DNA of 64,000 nt from an uncultured Acetatifactor sp. (GCA_947630715.1 CANRIP010000001.1:62001-126000); one strand, 5' to 3'; shown: positions 35,635 to 44,660, counted from the first letter of the stretch. Numbers and translations are program-made. The notes: generated by a model not told the origin, from the letters alone.

Positions 35635-35922
35635 ATGGAAGATTTAAACAGCAGTACGCGCATGCACAAGGTCACCATGACCAACAGAAAGAGCTGCGCC
35701 GTCAGCGGAGTCAACGATGTGCTGTCCTTTGACGAGCATGAGATTCTTCTGGAGACGGAGCAGGGTATGCTGATGATCAAGGGGGAGGATCTGCATGTGA
35801 GCCGGCTTACGCTGGACAAAGGCGAAGTCGATATTGACGGAAAGGTGGACAGCTTTACTTATTCCGATGTGTCTTCCGGCGGCAAAAAGAACGAGTCCCT
35901 GCTCAGCAGGCTGTTTCGGTAA
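35635..35922 (+). CDS. yabP: Sporulation protein YabP
   Basis: A 95-residue YabP-family protein; the family motifs NRKSCAVSGVNDVLSFDEHEI and LHVSRLTLDKGEVDIDGKVDSFTY are visible. It is needed for spore formation in Bacillus, probably as a partner of YabQ at the forespore membrane. RBS AGGAGGG. It lies 5 nt before yabQ. Confidence 0.92.
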   Translation: MEDLNSSTRMHKVTMTNRKSCAVSGVNDVLSFDEHEILLETEQGMLMIKGEDLHVSRLTLDKGEVDIDGKVDSFTYSDVSSGGKKNESLLSRLFR

Positions 35923-35927
35923 CCACT

Positions 35928-36413
35928 ATGGCGAGTGAGAGCCGGTTTCTTCTCCATGCCCTGTACCTGGGCGTTTTTCTTACCTTTGTCTATGATCTGC
36001 TGCGAATTTTCCGGAGGGTCGTGCCCCACAGGAGATTTTTTGTGTCGGCGGAAGATTTGCTGTTCTGGATCTACTGCGGGGGAGAGGTTTTTCTGCTGCT
36101 GTATTTTGAGAGCAACGGCGAGTTCCGATGGTTCGCCATATGGGGGGCGCTGACGGGGATGCTGCTCTACCGCAGGCTGGTCAGCCCTTTTCTGGTTACC
36201 TACGTATCCCGTGCGCTGAATGGAATATGCCGTTTTCTGTGGAACATCCTCCGCAGGCTGTGCCGGCCGGTGGGACATATGTGCAAAACCGCCGCCGGAG
36301 GCGCGGGAAGGGTGAAAAGGAAAACCGGAAGAACCTTCAGGCGGGTGATTCGGGGAGCGAAAAACAGGTTGACGTATTTTCTCAAAACGCTTAAAATGAC
36401 CATAAAGGCATAG
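35928..36413 (+). CDS. yabQ: Spore cortex protein YabQ
   Basis: A 161-residue membrane protein with the YabQ-type N-terminus (FLLHALYLGVFLTFVYDLLRIFRR) and about four hydrophobic segments, followed by a very basic C-terminal tail of ~50 residues. YabQ is required for the spore cortex. It starts 5 nt after yabP and ends next to the divIC start region, so the genes are co-transcribed. Confidence 0.9.
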   Translation: MASESRFLLHALYLGVFLTFVYDLLRIFRRVVPHRRFFVSAEDLLFWIYCGGEVFLLLYFESNGEFRWFAIWGALTGMLLYRRLVSPFLVTYVSRALNGICRFLWNILRRLCRPVGHMCKTAAGGAGRVKRKTGRTFRRVIRGAKNRLTYFLKTLKMTIKA

Positions 36414-36434
36414 ATGCTGCGGAAAGGAGATCTC

Positions 36435-36749
36435 ATGGCAGGGACAAGACGCAGGGCGGCCTACCGGCGCCGGAACCAAAACCATTTCAGCATGTTTCTT
36501 GTCACTTTGGTGGTTGTGATGATCATGGTGGTAGTCGCGGTAAAAAGCGTGGATCTGCGACAGAAGATCCAGACAAAGGAGCAGGAGGCGCAGCAGTTGG
36601 AGGATCAGATCCAGGCGGAGAAAGAACGATCCGCTCAGATTGAGGAATTTGGCAAGGAGATTCAGACCAAGGGGTACATAGAGAGCGTTGCCAGGGAAAA
36701 GCTGGGCCTGGTCTATGAAGGTGAGATTCTGTTTAAGGAAGAAAAATAA
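36435..36749 (+). CDS. divIC: Septum formation initiator DivIC/FtsB-like protein
   Basis: A 104-residue bitopic protein with a basic N-terminus, one helix (~residues 19-38), a coiled coil (~40-75) and the FtsB/DivIC end region KGYIESVAREKLGLVYEGEILFK. It belongs to the divisome. The ATG at 36435 is set by AAAGGAGAT; an in-frame ATG at 36414 lacks an RBS. Confidence 0.9.
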   Translation: MAGTRRRAAYRRRNQNHFSMFLVTLVVVMIMVVVAVKSVDLRQKIQTKEQEAQQLEDQIQAEKERSAQIEEFGKEIQTKGYIESVAREKLGLVYEGEILFKEEK

Positions 36750-36782
36750 AGCCTATCCCCCGGTATCAGAGAGGATGTAAAG

Positions 36783-36808
36783 GGCAGGAGCCGTTGCTCC
36801 TGCTTTTT
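36783..36808 (+). terminator. Terminator after divIC
   Basis: Stem GCAGGAGC/GCTCCTGC with loop CGTT and seven T. The T tract runs into a possible 0A box of the next promoter. Confidence 0.88.
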
Positions 36809-36875
36809 TTGTCGCAAAACTTTAAGGCCCCGTTTCCCGGATTTGACAAAAATCCGGCGCGGGAACTTCTATAAT
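36809..36875 (+). promoter_or_regulatory. Spo0A-type promoter of spoIIE
   Basis: TTGACA (36843-36848) and TATAAT (36870-36875) are both perfect but 21 bp apart, the non-standard spacing known for Spo0A-activated sigma-A promoters such as B. subtilis spoIIE and spoIIG. Two 0A-box-like sites, TGTCGCA (36809-36815; consensus TGTCGAA) and TTTGACA (36842-36848, reverse orientation), flank or overlap the -35. Confidence 0.65.
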
Positions 36876-36908
36876 CGTAGTCTGATAATCCTGCGGAAAG
36901 GGTGTGAT

Positions 36909-38141
36909 GTGGCAATGACGGCATTACAGGAAAAGGAAAAGCAGCGGATACTGCACAGACGTGAAAGGAATCGGGAGGACATCGGAAACAGAATACAGAC
37001 GGCTCAGGTGACGGATATGTGCAGGAGAAAGCTTTTGGATTACGCGGACACATTTCAGGAGCTGGCAAAAAGCTACGACGGCGGGTTTGCTCCCGGGGAC
37101 GGGGACAGGCAGGCCGTGCTGGCGTCCAGAAGGCTGTGGGAGAGCAGACAGATCATCAAGGGACAATGGAATGAGATGGCGAGGATCATGAGCGCCGTTG
37201 CGGGGGAAGTCATGTGCAGCCGTCCCATGGAGGAAAAGCGGAAGAAAACCTTGATCCAGGTTTTGCGGGAGGAAGGGATCCGGGTGGAAAATCCCTGCTA
37301 CATGCAGCGGGAGGACGGACGGGAGAGCGTGGTGCTGACCATGAGCGCGGACAGGCCCACGTCCGTCTCCGGGGAAGACGCGGCGGAAATCATATCGGCG
37401 GTGCTGGACAGGCCTTTTCAACTGGCGTCCAGAAGCCCCTATGTGATCGAGAAGGAGCCCAGAAGTTTTGTGCTGGACCAGAGGGCCGCCTATCTGGCGC
37501 TGACCGGTTTTGCCCGGGTGACCAGGGAAAACGAGAAAGTATCCGGCGATAATTACGCGTCGGTGGAACCGGACAAGGGAAGGCTTGCGGTGATGCTTTC
37601 GGACGGGACGGGTTCCGGCGAGCAGGCGGGGCAGGACAGCGGACAGGTGCTGGATTTGATGGAAAAGCTGCTGGAGGCCGGGTACGGTGCGGACGCGGCC
37701 ATCAGCGCGGTCAACACGGTTGTGTTTGCGGCCGGGGAGGATAGGCGCCATCCCACCCTGGATTTGTGCGATATCGATCTGTATCAGGGCAGCTTTCAAC
37801 TGCGAAAGGTGGGAGGGGCCGCAAGCTTTTTCAAGCGGGGGGCTTTTGTGGACACGCTGGCCACGGGCAATCTGCCTCTTGGCATTTTTCAGCGGGTGGA
37901 AACGTTACCCATTTGCAGGCAGTTGCAGGACGGGGATTTTCTGGTGATGGTTACCGACGGGGTGGTGGACGCCTTCGGAGCGGAGGAGTATGAAAACGGC
38001 ATCCTGCGGGCGCTGTCCTGTATGGACAACCGCAACCCGGAGGAATTTGCGCAAAAGCTTTTGAGACAGGCGATCTGCGCCGGCAGGGGCAGAATCAGGG
38101 ACGATATGACGGTGGCGGTGATCGGGATCTGGGACGCATAA
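36909..38141 (+). CDS. spoIIE: SpoIIE-type PP2C phosphatase lacking the membrane domain
   Basis: A 410-residue protein matching the regulatory and C-terminal PP2C phosphatase regions of SpoIIE, which dephosphorylates SpoIIAA to activate sigma-F in the forespore. Catalytic motifs SGDNYA and LSDGTGSGEQA (metal-binding Asp residues) and LVMVTDGVVDAFG and IRDDMTVAVI are intact. The typical ~300-residue, ten-helix N-terminal membrane domain is absent and no hydrophobic segment is present, so it should be soluble. The GTG at 36909 or ATG at 36915 are both possible; AAAGGG suits the GTG. It sits in the usual place between divIC and tilS. Confidence 0.88.
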   Translation: MAMTALQEKEKQRILHRRERNREDIGNRIQTAQVTDMCRRKLLDYADTFQELAKSYDGGFAPGDGDRQAVLASRRLWESRQIIKGQWNEMARIMSAVAGEVMCSRPMEEKRKKTLIQVLREEGIRVENPCYMQREDGRESVVLTMSADRPTSVSGEDAAEIISAVLDRPFQLASRSPYVIEKEPRSFVLDQRAAYLALTGFARVTRENEKVSGDNYASVEPDKGRLAVMLSDGTGSGEQAGQDSGQVLDLMEKLLEAGYGADAAISAVNTVVFAAGEDRRHPTLDLCDIDLYQGSFQLRKVGGAASFFKRGAFVDTLATGNLPLGIFQRVETLPICRQLQDGDFLVMVTDGVVDAFGAEEYENGILRALSCMDNRNPEEFAQKLLRQAICAGRGRIRDDMTVAVIGIWDA

Positions 38142-38159
38142 CCGCCGGCGTCCGCCATG

Positions 38160-38189
38160 GTTGACTTTTTGGGCGGAATGCGTTACATT
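38160..38189 (+). promoter_or_regulatory. Possible tilS promoter giving a leaderless mRNA
   Basis: TTGACT (38160-38165) and TACATT (38184-38189) with an 18-bp spacer. The expected start of transcription is close to the ATG at 38196, and no RBS precedes that ATG. Confidence 0.4.
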
Positions 38190-38195
38190 TTTCCT

Positions 38196-39674
38196 ATGGA
38201 TCAGCGAAAAAGGACGGAAGAAAAAGTTTTTTCCTATATGAAAGAGCATCATATGGCATCGCCCGGCCAAAGGATACTGGCCGGGGTATCCGGAGGGGCA
38301 GACTCTGTTTGCCTCTTGTTTATGTTGCTGGAATATGCGGCGCGGTTTTCCGTGCAGCCGGCGGCGGTGCATGTGAACCACGGGCTTCGGGAGGACGCCG
38401 GAGAGGACGCGGAATTTGTAAGGAAACTCTGCGAACGGGTACAGGTGCCTTTTTTTCTGCGGGAGGTGGATGTGAGAGAGCTGGCCGCCCGGGAAAAACG
38501 ATCGCTTGAGGAGGCGGGCAGAATTCTCCGCTACCGGGTTTTTGAGGAAACGGCGCGGGAGTTTGGGGCGGATCGCATTGCGGTGGCCCACAACCTGAAC
38601 GACAGGGCGGAAACCATGCTGTTCCATCTGTTTCGGGGCAGCGGGGTCAGGGGGCTGTGTTCCATCCCTCCGGTGCGGGAAAAGATCATCCGTCCTGTGA
38701 TGTGCCTGGAGCGAAACGAAATAGAAGCCTATCTGCACATCCGGGGCATTCCCTACCGCACGGACAGCACCAACGATGAGGACGATTATACCAGAAACCG
38801 GATCCGCCATCACCTGCTTCCCGCGGCGAAACAGGAGGTTTCACCCCAGGCGCTGTCTCATATGTGCGCAGCCGCGGACGATCTGGCGCAGTTGGAAGAA
38901 TATCTCGGCATGCAGACTGCCGCCGCGGAAAAAGCCTGTGTGCGCAGCCTTCCAGGTTCTCCGGGAGGGATCTGCGTTTCGGTGGAGGAAATGCTGCGGT
39001 TTCACCCCGCCATACAAAAACGGCTGCTTCTTGCGCTTTTAAAACGGCTGGCTCCCGGGGGAAAGGACATTGCCCGGGTGCATGTGGAGGCGGCTTTGTC
39101 CTTGTTTGAGAAGGAGGGAAACCGTCAGGTGGATCTGCCCTTTGGCATCCGGGGGGTAAGGAGCTACGGGAATGTGTTTCTGGGGCGGGAACAGCCCCGG
39201 CAGGGGAAGGATCCGGGGAAACTGTTCCGGAAAGTGGATCTGGCCCCGGAGGAACCGGAACGGCCCATCACCTATGATTTAAACGGCTGTCAGGCGCAGA
39301 TTCGTATCTTTTTTGCGGAAAAGGAAGGAAAAATTCCCGAGAATGAGTATACGAAATGGTTTGACTGTGATAAAATAATAAAATCGCCTGTGTTTCGATT
39401 TCGGGAAAAAGGGGATTACTTAAGCCTTTCCGACGGCCGGGGAGGAATCATCCACAAGTCCTTAAAGGAGTATATGATTCAGGAAAAGATTCCCCGGGAA
39501 GACAGGGACAGGATTTTGGTGCTGGCGGAGGACGATCATGTTCTTTGGCTGGTGGGATGGCGCATCAGCGAGTATTATAAGGTAAGCGGGAATACAAAAC
39601 GCGTTCTGGAGGCAAAATTAACGGAAGAACCCGAAACAGGGGAAACGGAGGAAAAACATGGCGGAGCGTATTAA
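38196..39674 (+). CDS. tilS: tRNA(Ile)-lysidine synthase
   Basis: A 492-residue enzyme that modifies C34 of tRNA-Ile(CAU) to lysidine so that it reads AUA codons. The PP-loop ATPase motif is AGVSGGADS, followed by HVNHGLRED and AHNLNDRAETMLFHLFRGSG. The C-terminal TilS domain (FRFREKGDYLSLSDGRGG ... VLWLVGWRIS) is complete. Start choice is open: the ATG at 38196 begins at the family's usual position but lacks an RBS; in-frame ATGs at 38178 and 38157 exist. It overlaps hpt by 17 nt, as in many Firmicutes. Confidence 0.9.
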   Translation: MDQRKRTEEKVFSYMKEHHMASPGQRILAGVSGGADSVCLLFMLLEYAARFSVQPAAVHVNHGLREDAGEDAEFVRKLCERVQVPFFLREVDVRELAAREKRSLEEAGRILRYRVFEETAREFGADRIAVAHNLNDRAETMLFHLFRGSGVRGLCSIPPVREKIIRPVMCLERNEIEAYLHIRGIPYRTDSTNDEDDYTRNRIRHHLLPAAKQEVSPQALSHMCAAADDLAQLEEYLGMQTAAAEKACVRSLPGSPGGICVSVEEMLRFHPAIQKRLLLALLKRLAPGGKDIARVHVEAALSLFEKEGNRQVDLPFGIRGVRSYGNVFLGREQPRQGKDPGKLFRKVDLAPEEPERPITYDLNGCQAQIRIFFAEKEGKIPENEYTKWFDCDKIIKSPVFRFREKGDYLSLSDGRGGIIHKSLKEYMIQEKIPREDRDRILVLAEDDHVLWLVGWRISEYYKVSGNTKRVLEAKLTEEPETGETEEKHGGAY

Positions 39675-40182
39675 GGTGCTGTTGTCGGAGGAAAGGGTAA
39701 ACGTAAGGATCAGGGAGATCGGAGAGCAGATCAGCAGGGACTATGCCGGAAAACAGGTTCATCTGGTCTGTGTGCTGAAGGGCGGCAGTTTCTTCCTGTG
39801 CGAACTGGCCAAGCGCATTACCGTGCCTGTGTCTTTGGATTTTATGTCCGTATCCAGCTACGGGGGCGACACCAAATCCAGCGGAGTGGTAAAGATTGTG
39901 AAGGATCTGGATGAACCCCTGAAGGATAAGCATGTGATCGTGGTGGAGGACATTGTGGACAGCGGCCGCACCCTCAGCTATCTTCTGGAGATGCTCCGGG
40001 ACAGAGGCCCCGCGTCTCTGCGCCTCTGCACCCTGCTTGACAAGCCGGAAAGGCGCGTGGTCAACGTTTCGGTGGATTATACGGGATTTGAGATTCCGGA
40101 TCAGTTTGTAGTGGGATACGGGCTGGACTACGATCAGAGATACCGTAACCTGCCCTACATAGGAGTGGTGGAATTCGAGTAG
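39658..40182 (+). CDS. hpt: Hypoxanthine phosphoribosyltransferase
   Basis: A 174-residue type I phosphoribosyltransferase that salvages hypoxanthine/guanine to IMP/GMP. The PRPP-binding motif VIVVEDIVDSGRT is intact, as are the pyrophosphate-loop VCVLKGGSFF and the flexible-loop region SSYGGDTKSSG. RBS GGAGGAAA lies inside the tilS end. The tilS-hpt-ftsH order is conserved in Firmicutes. Confidence 0.95.
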   Translation: MAERIKVLLSEERVNVRIREIGEQISRDYAGKQVHLVCVLKGGSFFLCELAKRITVPVSLDFMSVSSYGGDTKSSGVVKIVKDLDEPLKDKHVIVVEDIVDSGRTLSYLLEMLRDRGPASLRLCTLLDKPERRVVNVSVDYTGFEIPDQFVVGYGLDYDQRYRNLPYIGVVEFE

Positions 40183-40240
40183 AGTCGGCTCTGCGCCGCA
40201 GGCGCAGGACAAATTTGACGGTTAGGAGGCTGGCGTTAAG

Positions 40241-42064
40241 TTGAAACAGAGCAGTAAGGGATTCGCCTTTTATTTTGTGTTTATTATCATGCTGCTGGCC
40301 GCGGTGTTTGTGCTGGGCTGGATGAGCCGTAAAAATCAGGAGGATTATACGAAAGAGCAGTTGATCCGGGATCTGGAGGCCGAAAGGGTTGTGGCCATCG
40401 AGCTGACCCCCAACGGCGAAACGCCTACGGGAGCCGTGGATATCCGGCTGAGCGACGGCGCCAGCAAGCGGCTTTATGTGACCAATATCATGGAGACGGA
40501 GGAATTAATCAGAAGCTACGGCCTGGATCCCATGGTGCGGGATGTGCCCCGGGAGGGCTGGTTTCTGACGACCCTGCTGCCTATGCTGATTGTGCTGGGA
40601 GTGGGAGCGTTTTTGTTTTTGATGGTCAACGCTCAGAACGCCGGCGGGGGAAACGCCAAAATGATGAACTTTGGCAAAAGCCATGCGCGGATGACCATGG
40701 GGGACAAAACCGTCAATTTTAAACAGGTGGCGGGCCTGAAGGAAGAAAAGGAAGAACTGGAGGAAATCGTGGATTTCCTGAAGGAGCCGGGAAAGTACAC
40801 CAAGGTGGGGGCAAGGATCCCCAAGGGCGTTTTGCTGGAGGGGCCTCCCGGAACCGGTAAGACCCTGCTGGCAAAGGCGGTGGCGGGAGAGGCCAACGTG
40901 CCCTTCTTCAGTATTTCCGGTTCCGATTTTGTGGAAATGTTTGTGGGCGTGGGCGCATCGAGAGTCAGGGATCTGTTTGAGGACGCGAAGAAAAACGCCC
41001 CCTGCATTGTTTTTATCGATGAGATCGACGCTGTGGCCAGACGCCGCGGCACCGGCATGGGCGGCGGACACGACGAGAGAGAACAGACGCTGAACCAGCT
41101 TTTGGTGGAAATGGATGGTTTCGGCGTCAATGAGGGAATCATCGTCATGGCGGCCACCAACCGGGTGGATATCCTGGATCCCGCTATTCTGCGCCCGGGG
41201 CGCTTTGACCGCAAGGTTGCGGTGGGCTCTCCCGACGTACAGGGCAGGGAAGACATCCTGAAGATACACGCCCAGAACAAACCCCTGGCGGAAGACGTGG
41301 ATCTGAAACAGGTTGCGCAGACCACGGCGGGCTTTACGGGGGCCGATCTGGAAAATCTGATGAACGAGGCCGCCATCAACGCTGCCAAAAACGGCAAGGG
41401 CTATTTGACCCAGGCGGACGTCAATCAGGCGTTTGTCAAGGTAGGCATCGGCGCCGAGAAAAAAAGCCGGATCATCTCCGACAAGGAGAAACGAATCACC
41501 GCTTATCATGAGGCCGGACACGCCATTTTGTTTCATGTGCTGCCGGACGTGGGCCCCGTCCACTCCGTTTCCATCATTCCTACCGGCCTTGGCGCCGCGG
41601 GCTATACCATGCCTCTGCCGGAGAGGGATGAAATGTTTTTGACCAAGGGACAGATGCTTCAGGAGATCATGGTTTCCCTGGGAGGGCGGATCGCGGAAGA
41701 AATTATTTTTAAGGACATTACCACCGGGGCGTCCAGCGATATCAAAAAGGCCACGAAGGTGGCCAGGAGGATGGTCACCCGTTTCGGCATGTCAGACAAT
41801 ATCGGCGTGATCTGCTACGATGATGACGATGATGAGGTCTTTATCGGCAGGGATCTGGCCCATGCAAAATCCCACTCCGAGGCTGTTTCCGGGCAGATCG
41901 ACAAGGAGATCAAGGCCATTATTGACGAGTGTTATTCCCGGGCTAAAACGCTGATTCTCCAGAATGAAAAGGTTCTGCACCGATGCGCGGAGCTGCTGCT
42001 GGAGAAGGAAAAGATCGGACGGGAGGAATTTGAGGCTTTGTTCAGCGCTGTGGCGGAAACATAA
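40241..42064 (+). CDS. ftsH: ATP-dependent zinc metalloprotease FtsH
   Basis: A 607-residue membrane-anchored AAA+ protease for quality control of membrane and regulatory proteins. Helices lie at ~8-28 and ~108-130 around a small extracytoplasmic domain. Walker A GPPGTGKT starts at residue 201, Walker B is [10 protein letters not shown], the SRH region is [20 protein letters not shown], and the zinc motif is HEAGH starting at His423. The only start near the RBS TTAGGAGGC is TTG at 40241, 12 nt downstream of it, which implies modest translation. No clear terminator T tract follows. Confidence 0.95.
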   Translation: MKQSSKGFAFYFVFIIMLLAAVFVLGWMSRKNQEDYTKEQLIRDLEAERVVAIELTPNGETPTGAVDIRLSDGASKRLYVTNIMETEELIRSYGLDPMVRDVPREGWFLTTLLPMLIVLGVGAFLFLMVNAQNAGGGNAKMMNFGKSHARMTMGDKTVNFKQVAGLKEEKEELEEIVDFLKEPGKYTKVGARIPKGVLLEGPPGTGKTLLAKAVAGEANVPFFSISGSDFVEMFVGVGASRVRDLFEDAKKNAPCIVFIDEIDAVARRRGTGMGGGHDEREQTLNQLLVEMDGFGVNEGIIVMAATNRVDILDPAILRPGRFDRKVAVGSPDVQGREDILKIHAQNKPLAEDVDLKQVAQTTAGFTGADLENLMNEAAINAAKNGKGYLTQADVNQAFVKVGIGAEKKSRIISDKEKRITAYHEAGHAILFHVLPDVGPVHSVSIIPTGLGAAGYTMPLPERDEMFLTKGQMLQEIMVSLGGRIAEEIIFKDITTGASSDIKKATKVARRMVTRFGMSDNIGVICYDDDDDEVFIGRDLAHAKSHSEAVSGQIDKEIKAIIDECYSRAKTLILQNEKVLHRCAELLLEKEKIGREEFEALFSAVAET

Positions 42065-42214
42065 TTGTAGAAAATAGACAAAAATGAAGAAGGTTTTTTG
42101 TAATATTTGTGGATTTTAAGTGTAGTCAAACAGGGGGCCCGATGATATGATAGGGATTGTAGCCCCAATCTATTTATGGTTTTGCTATACCCCATATTTA
42201 TGAAATACCTTCTC

Positions 42215-42251
42215 GCGGAGAGGACAGTCACCCCATGGCTGTCCTCTCCGC
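42215..42251 (+). other. Long perfect hairpin
   Basis: GCGGAGAGGACAG (42215-42227) pairs perfectly with CTGTCCTCTCCGC (42239-42251) across an 11-nt loop. There is no clean T run after it, so it may be an mRNA 3' stabiliser for ftsH or part of the adjacent repeat element. Confidence 0.6.
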
Positions 42252-42252
42252 C

Positions 42253-42385
42253 TTTCTGCGGCAGCCGTGCCCTTGGTGTGTGCGGGTTCCGGTTCTGCCT
42301 CTGCGGCAGCCGTGCCCTTGGCTGGTACGGATTCCGGTTCTGCCTCTGTGGCAGCCGTGCCCTTGGTGTGTGCGGATTTCGGGCT
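42253..42385. repeat. 45-bp tandem repeat array
   Basis: Nearly three 45-bp units, anchored by GCAGCCGTGCCCTTGG at 42261, 42306 and 42351. Unit length is divisible by three, but both possible reading frames give Cys/Arg- or Pro/Arg-rich peptides with no RBS, so it is treated as non-coding. Confidence 0.75.
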
Positions 42386-42410
42386 CCGGAGGGCATTTAA
42401 AATTTTACTA

Positions 42411-42439
42411 TTGAATTACGCACTGTTTTTCAGTAAAAT
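42411..42439 (+). promoter_or_regulatory. Promoter of the GH13 gene
   Basis: TTGAAT (42411-42416) and TAAAAT (42434-42439) with a 17-bp spacer, 59 nt before the start codon. Confidence 0.65.
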
Positions 42440-42497
42440 TAGTATTGTATTGTATGCCTTTACGCGCAAATGAAAAGCAAACATCAGGAGGCAGACC

Positions 42498-44612
42498 GTG
42501 GACGAAAAGCTGGATCTGGAACAGATAAGACGGTTGGAAAATAATTGTCAGTACATTGCGAACATGAGGCCCGTTTTTAACCGCAGGGCCCTTTATTCGG
42601 ACACTACCGCCAATTATATTTCCCCGGAGGAGCCCGCGCCTTATGACCGGGTGACCATTCGATTCAGAACCGCCAAAAACAACGTGGACAGAGTGGTTCT
42701 GGTGACAAGAGACAATCAATATGTGATGAGCAAGGCGGAATCCGACAAGCATTTTGACTATTACGCCCAGACCATCCAGTTGGGCGCGGAAAAGCTGTCC
42801 TACCATTTTGAAGTGCAGACCGGAAAGGTAAAGGGGTACTTTGACGCGAGAGGTCTTGCCACAGAAGTAAACGAATACTACGATTTTATTATTATCCCCG
42901 GTTTCAGGACGCCCGGATGGGCCAAGGGAGCGGTGATATACCAGATATATGTGGATCGGTTCTGCAACGGCGATCCCGCCAACGATGTGTTAAGCGGCGA
43001 ATACAGCTACATCGGTACGCCTGTGGAGAGGGTGGAGGATTGGAACAGATATCCCGCCCAGATGGACGTGGGGAAGTTCTACGGCGGCGATCTGCAGGGC
43101 GTTTTGGATAAGATGGATTATCTTCAGGATCTGGGGGTGGAAGTCATCTATTTTAATCCCCTCTTTGTCTCCCCTTCCAACCATAAATATGACATACAGG
43201 ATTATGATTACATCGATCCCCATTTCGGAAAAATTGTCAGCGACACGGGAGAACTGCTTCAAAACGGCCGGACGGATAATTGTCAGGCCAGCAGGTATAT
43301 CGACCGCGTGACCAACAAGGCGAACCTGGAGGCCAGCAACGAGCTGTTTGCGAAGGTGGTGGAGGAAGCGCATAAAAGGGGCATGAGAGTGATTATGGAC
43401 GGCGTGTTCAATCACTGCGGCTCCTTCAACAAGTGGCTGGACAGAGAACGGATTTATGAGAACGCCCCGGGGTATGCAAAAGGGGCTTTTGTCAGCGCGG
43501 ACAGCCCTTACAGAAGTTACTTCCAGTTCCGGCAGCAGGACTGCTGGCCTTATAACGGCTCCTATGACGGCTGGTGGGGGCATGACACCCTTCCCAAGCT
43601 CAATTATGAAGAATCGGAGGATCTGTTCCGCTATGTGATGCGGATTGCGAAAAAATGGGTTTCCCCGCCCTTTAACGCGGACGGCTGGCGGCTGGACGTG
43701 GCCGCGGATTTAGGCCATAGCCAGAGCTACAACCATTACTTCTGGCAGGAGTTTAGAAAGGCGGTGAAGGAGGCAAACCCCGAGGCGGTTATTCTGGCGG
43801 AGCATTACGGCGATACCAGAGACTGGCTTCAGGGCAACGAATGGGATACGGTGATGAACTATGACGCCTTCATGGAGCCTGTGACCTGGTTTTTGACGGG
43901 AATGGAGAAACACAGCGACGATTTCAGGGAGGATCTTTTGGGAAACGCAGACAGTTTCTGGGGCGCCATGATGCACCACAGCTCCAGCTTTTCCTCTCCC
44001 AGTTGGCAGGTGGCCATGAACGAGCTTTCCAACCATGACCACTCCCGGTTCCTCACCCGTACCAGTCATAAGGTGGGGAGAACCAGTACGCTGGGCCCCG
44101 CCGCCGCTGATCAGGGCGTGAATAAGGCGGTATTTCGGGAGGCCGTGGTGATTCAGATGACCTGGATGGGAGCGCCCACCATCTATTACGGCGATGAGGC
44201 GGGGGTCTGCGGCTTTACGGATCCCGACAGCAGACGTACCTATCCTTGGGGCAGGGAAGATCAGGAGCTGATCTCCTTCCACAAGGACATTATCCGCATC
44301 CGTAAGGAAAATGACGAGCTTCGCAGGGGCTCCATCAAATATGTGGACAGTGATTATAACTATCTGGCTTATGGGCGGTTTCACCGAAGGGGCCAGTGCC
44401 TGATCTTAGTCAACAACAACAATTACCCTGTCACAAAGGATGTGTTCGTCTGGGATCTGGGAACCCCAAAGCACGGCAGGATGAAGGTGCTTTTGTGGAC
44501 CGACGAATACGGATACAGCCTGGGGCGCGAGGGCTATGAAGTGGTAAGCGGAAAAATCCGGATCGAACTGCCTAGAACCTGCGCGGTCATTCTGAAATAT
44601 GCGGAGAACTGA
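42498..44612 (+). CDS. GH13 alpha-glucan hydrolase (cyclomaltodextrinase/neopullulanase-like)
   Basis: A 704-residue cytoplasmic enzyme that probably hydrolyses maltodextrins, cyclodextrins or pullulan fragments. Residues ~35-130 are an N-terminal beta-sandwich like that of neopullulanases. The GH13 barrel follows with YQIYVDRF, region I VIMDGVFNH, nucleophile Asp400 (GWRLDVAAD), acid Glu435 (ILAEHYG) and stabiliser Asp514 (SNHDHSRF). A C-terminal beta domain ends the protein. The GTG start is placed 5 nt after AGGAGG. There is no signal peptide. Confidence 0.88.
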   Translation: MDEKLDLEQIRRLENNCQYIANMRPVFNRRALYSDTTANYISPEEPAPYDRVTIRFRTAKNNVDRVVLVTRDNQYVMSKAESDKHFDYYAQTIQLGAEKLSYHFEVQTGKVKGYFDARGLATEVNEYYDFIIIPGFRTPGWAKGAVIYQIYVDRFCNGDPANDVLSGEYSYIGTPVERVEDWNRYPAQMDVGKFYGGDLQGVLDKMDYLQDLGVEVIYFNPLFVSPSNHKYDIQDYDYIDPHFGKIVSDTGELLQNGRTDNCQASRYIDRVTNKANLEASNELFAKVVEEAHKRGMRVIMDGVFNHCGSFNKWLDRERIYENAPGYAKGAFVSADSPYRSYFQFRQQDCWPYNGSYDGWWGHDTLPKLNYEESEDLFRYVMRIAKKWVSPPFNADGWRLDVAADLGHSQSYNHYFWQEFRKAVKEANPEAVILAEHYGDTRDWLQGNEWDTVMNYDAFMEPVTWFLTGMEKHSDDFREDLLGNADSFWGAMMHHSSSFSSPSWQVAMNELSNHDHSRFLTRTSHKVGRTSTLGPAAADQGVNKAVFREAVVIQMTWMGAPTIYYGDEAGVCGFTDPDSRRTYPWGREDQELISFHKDIIRIRKENDELRRGSIKYVDSDYNYLAYGRFHRRGQCLILVNNNNYPVTKDVFVWDLGTPKHGRMKVLLWTDEYGYSLGREGYEVVSGKIRIELPRTCAVILKYAEN

Positions 44613-44628
44613 GAACAATCATTGGGAC

Positions 44629-44660
44629 GGCCGCTCTGTTTTACGGAGCGGCCCTTATTC
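44629..44660 (+). terminator. Terminator after the GH13 gene
   Basis: Stem GGCCGCTC/GAGCGGCC with a ~9-nt loop and a weak T-containing tail (CTTATTCC). Confidence 0.55.

Larger units (their letters stand above)
42065..42497. other. ftsH-GH13 intergenic region
   Basis: A 433-bp gap that holds, in order, an AT-rich stretch, a 13-bp perfect hairpin, a 45-bp tandem repeat array and the GH13 promoter. No credible protein gene is seen. Confidence 0.6.

Noticed and set aside
42253..42385. CRISPR-like array
   Set aside because: Units are contiguous without unique spacers and no cas gene is present. The 36-bp repeats at 29632 are coding.
41932..42400. Possible repeat protein encoded by the 45-bp array on either strand
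   Set aside because: No RBS, odd Cys/Arg or Pro/Arg composition, and the minus frame overlaps the 3' end of ftsH.
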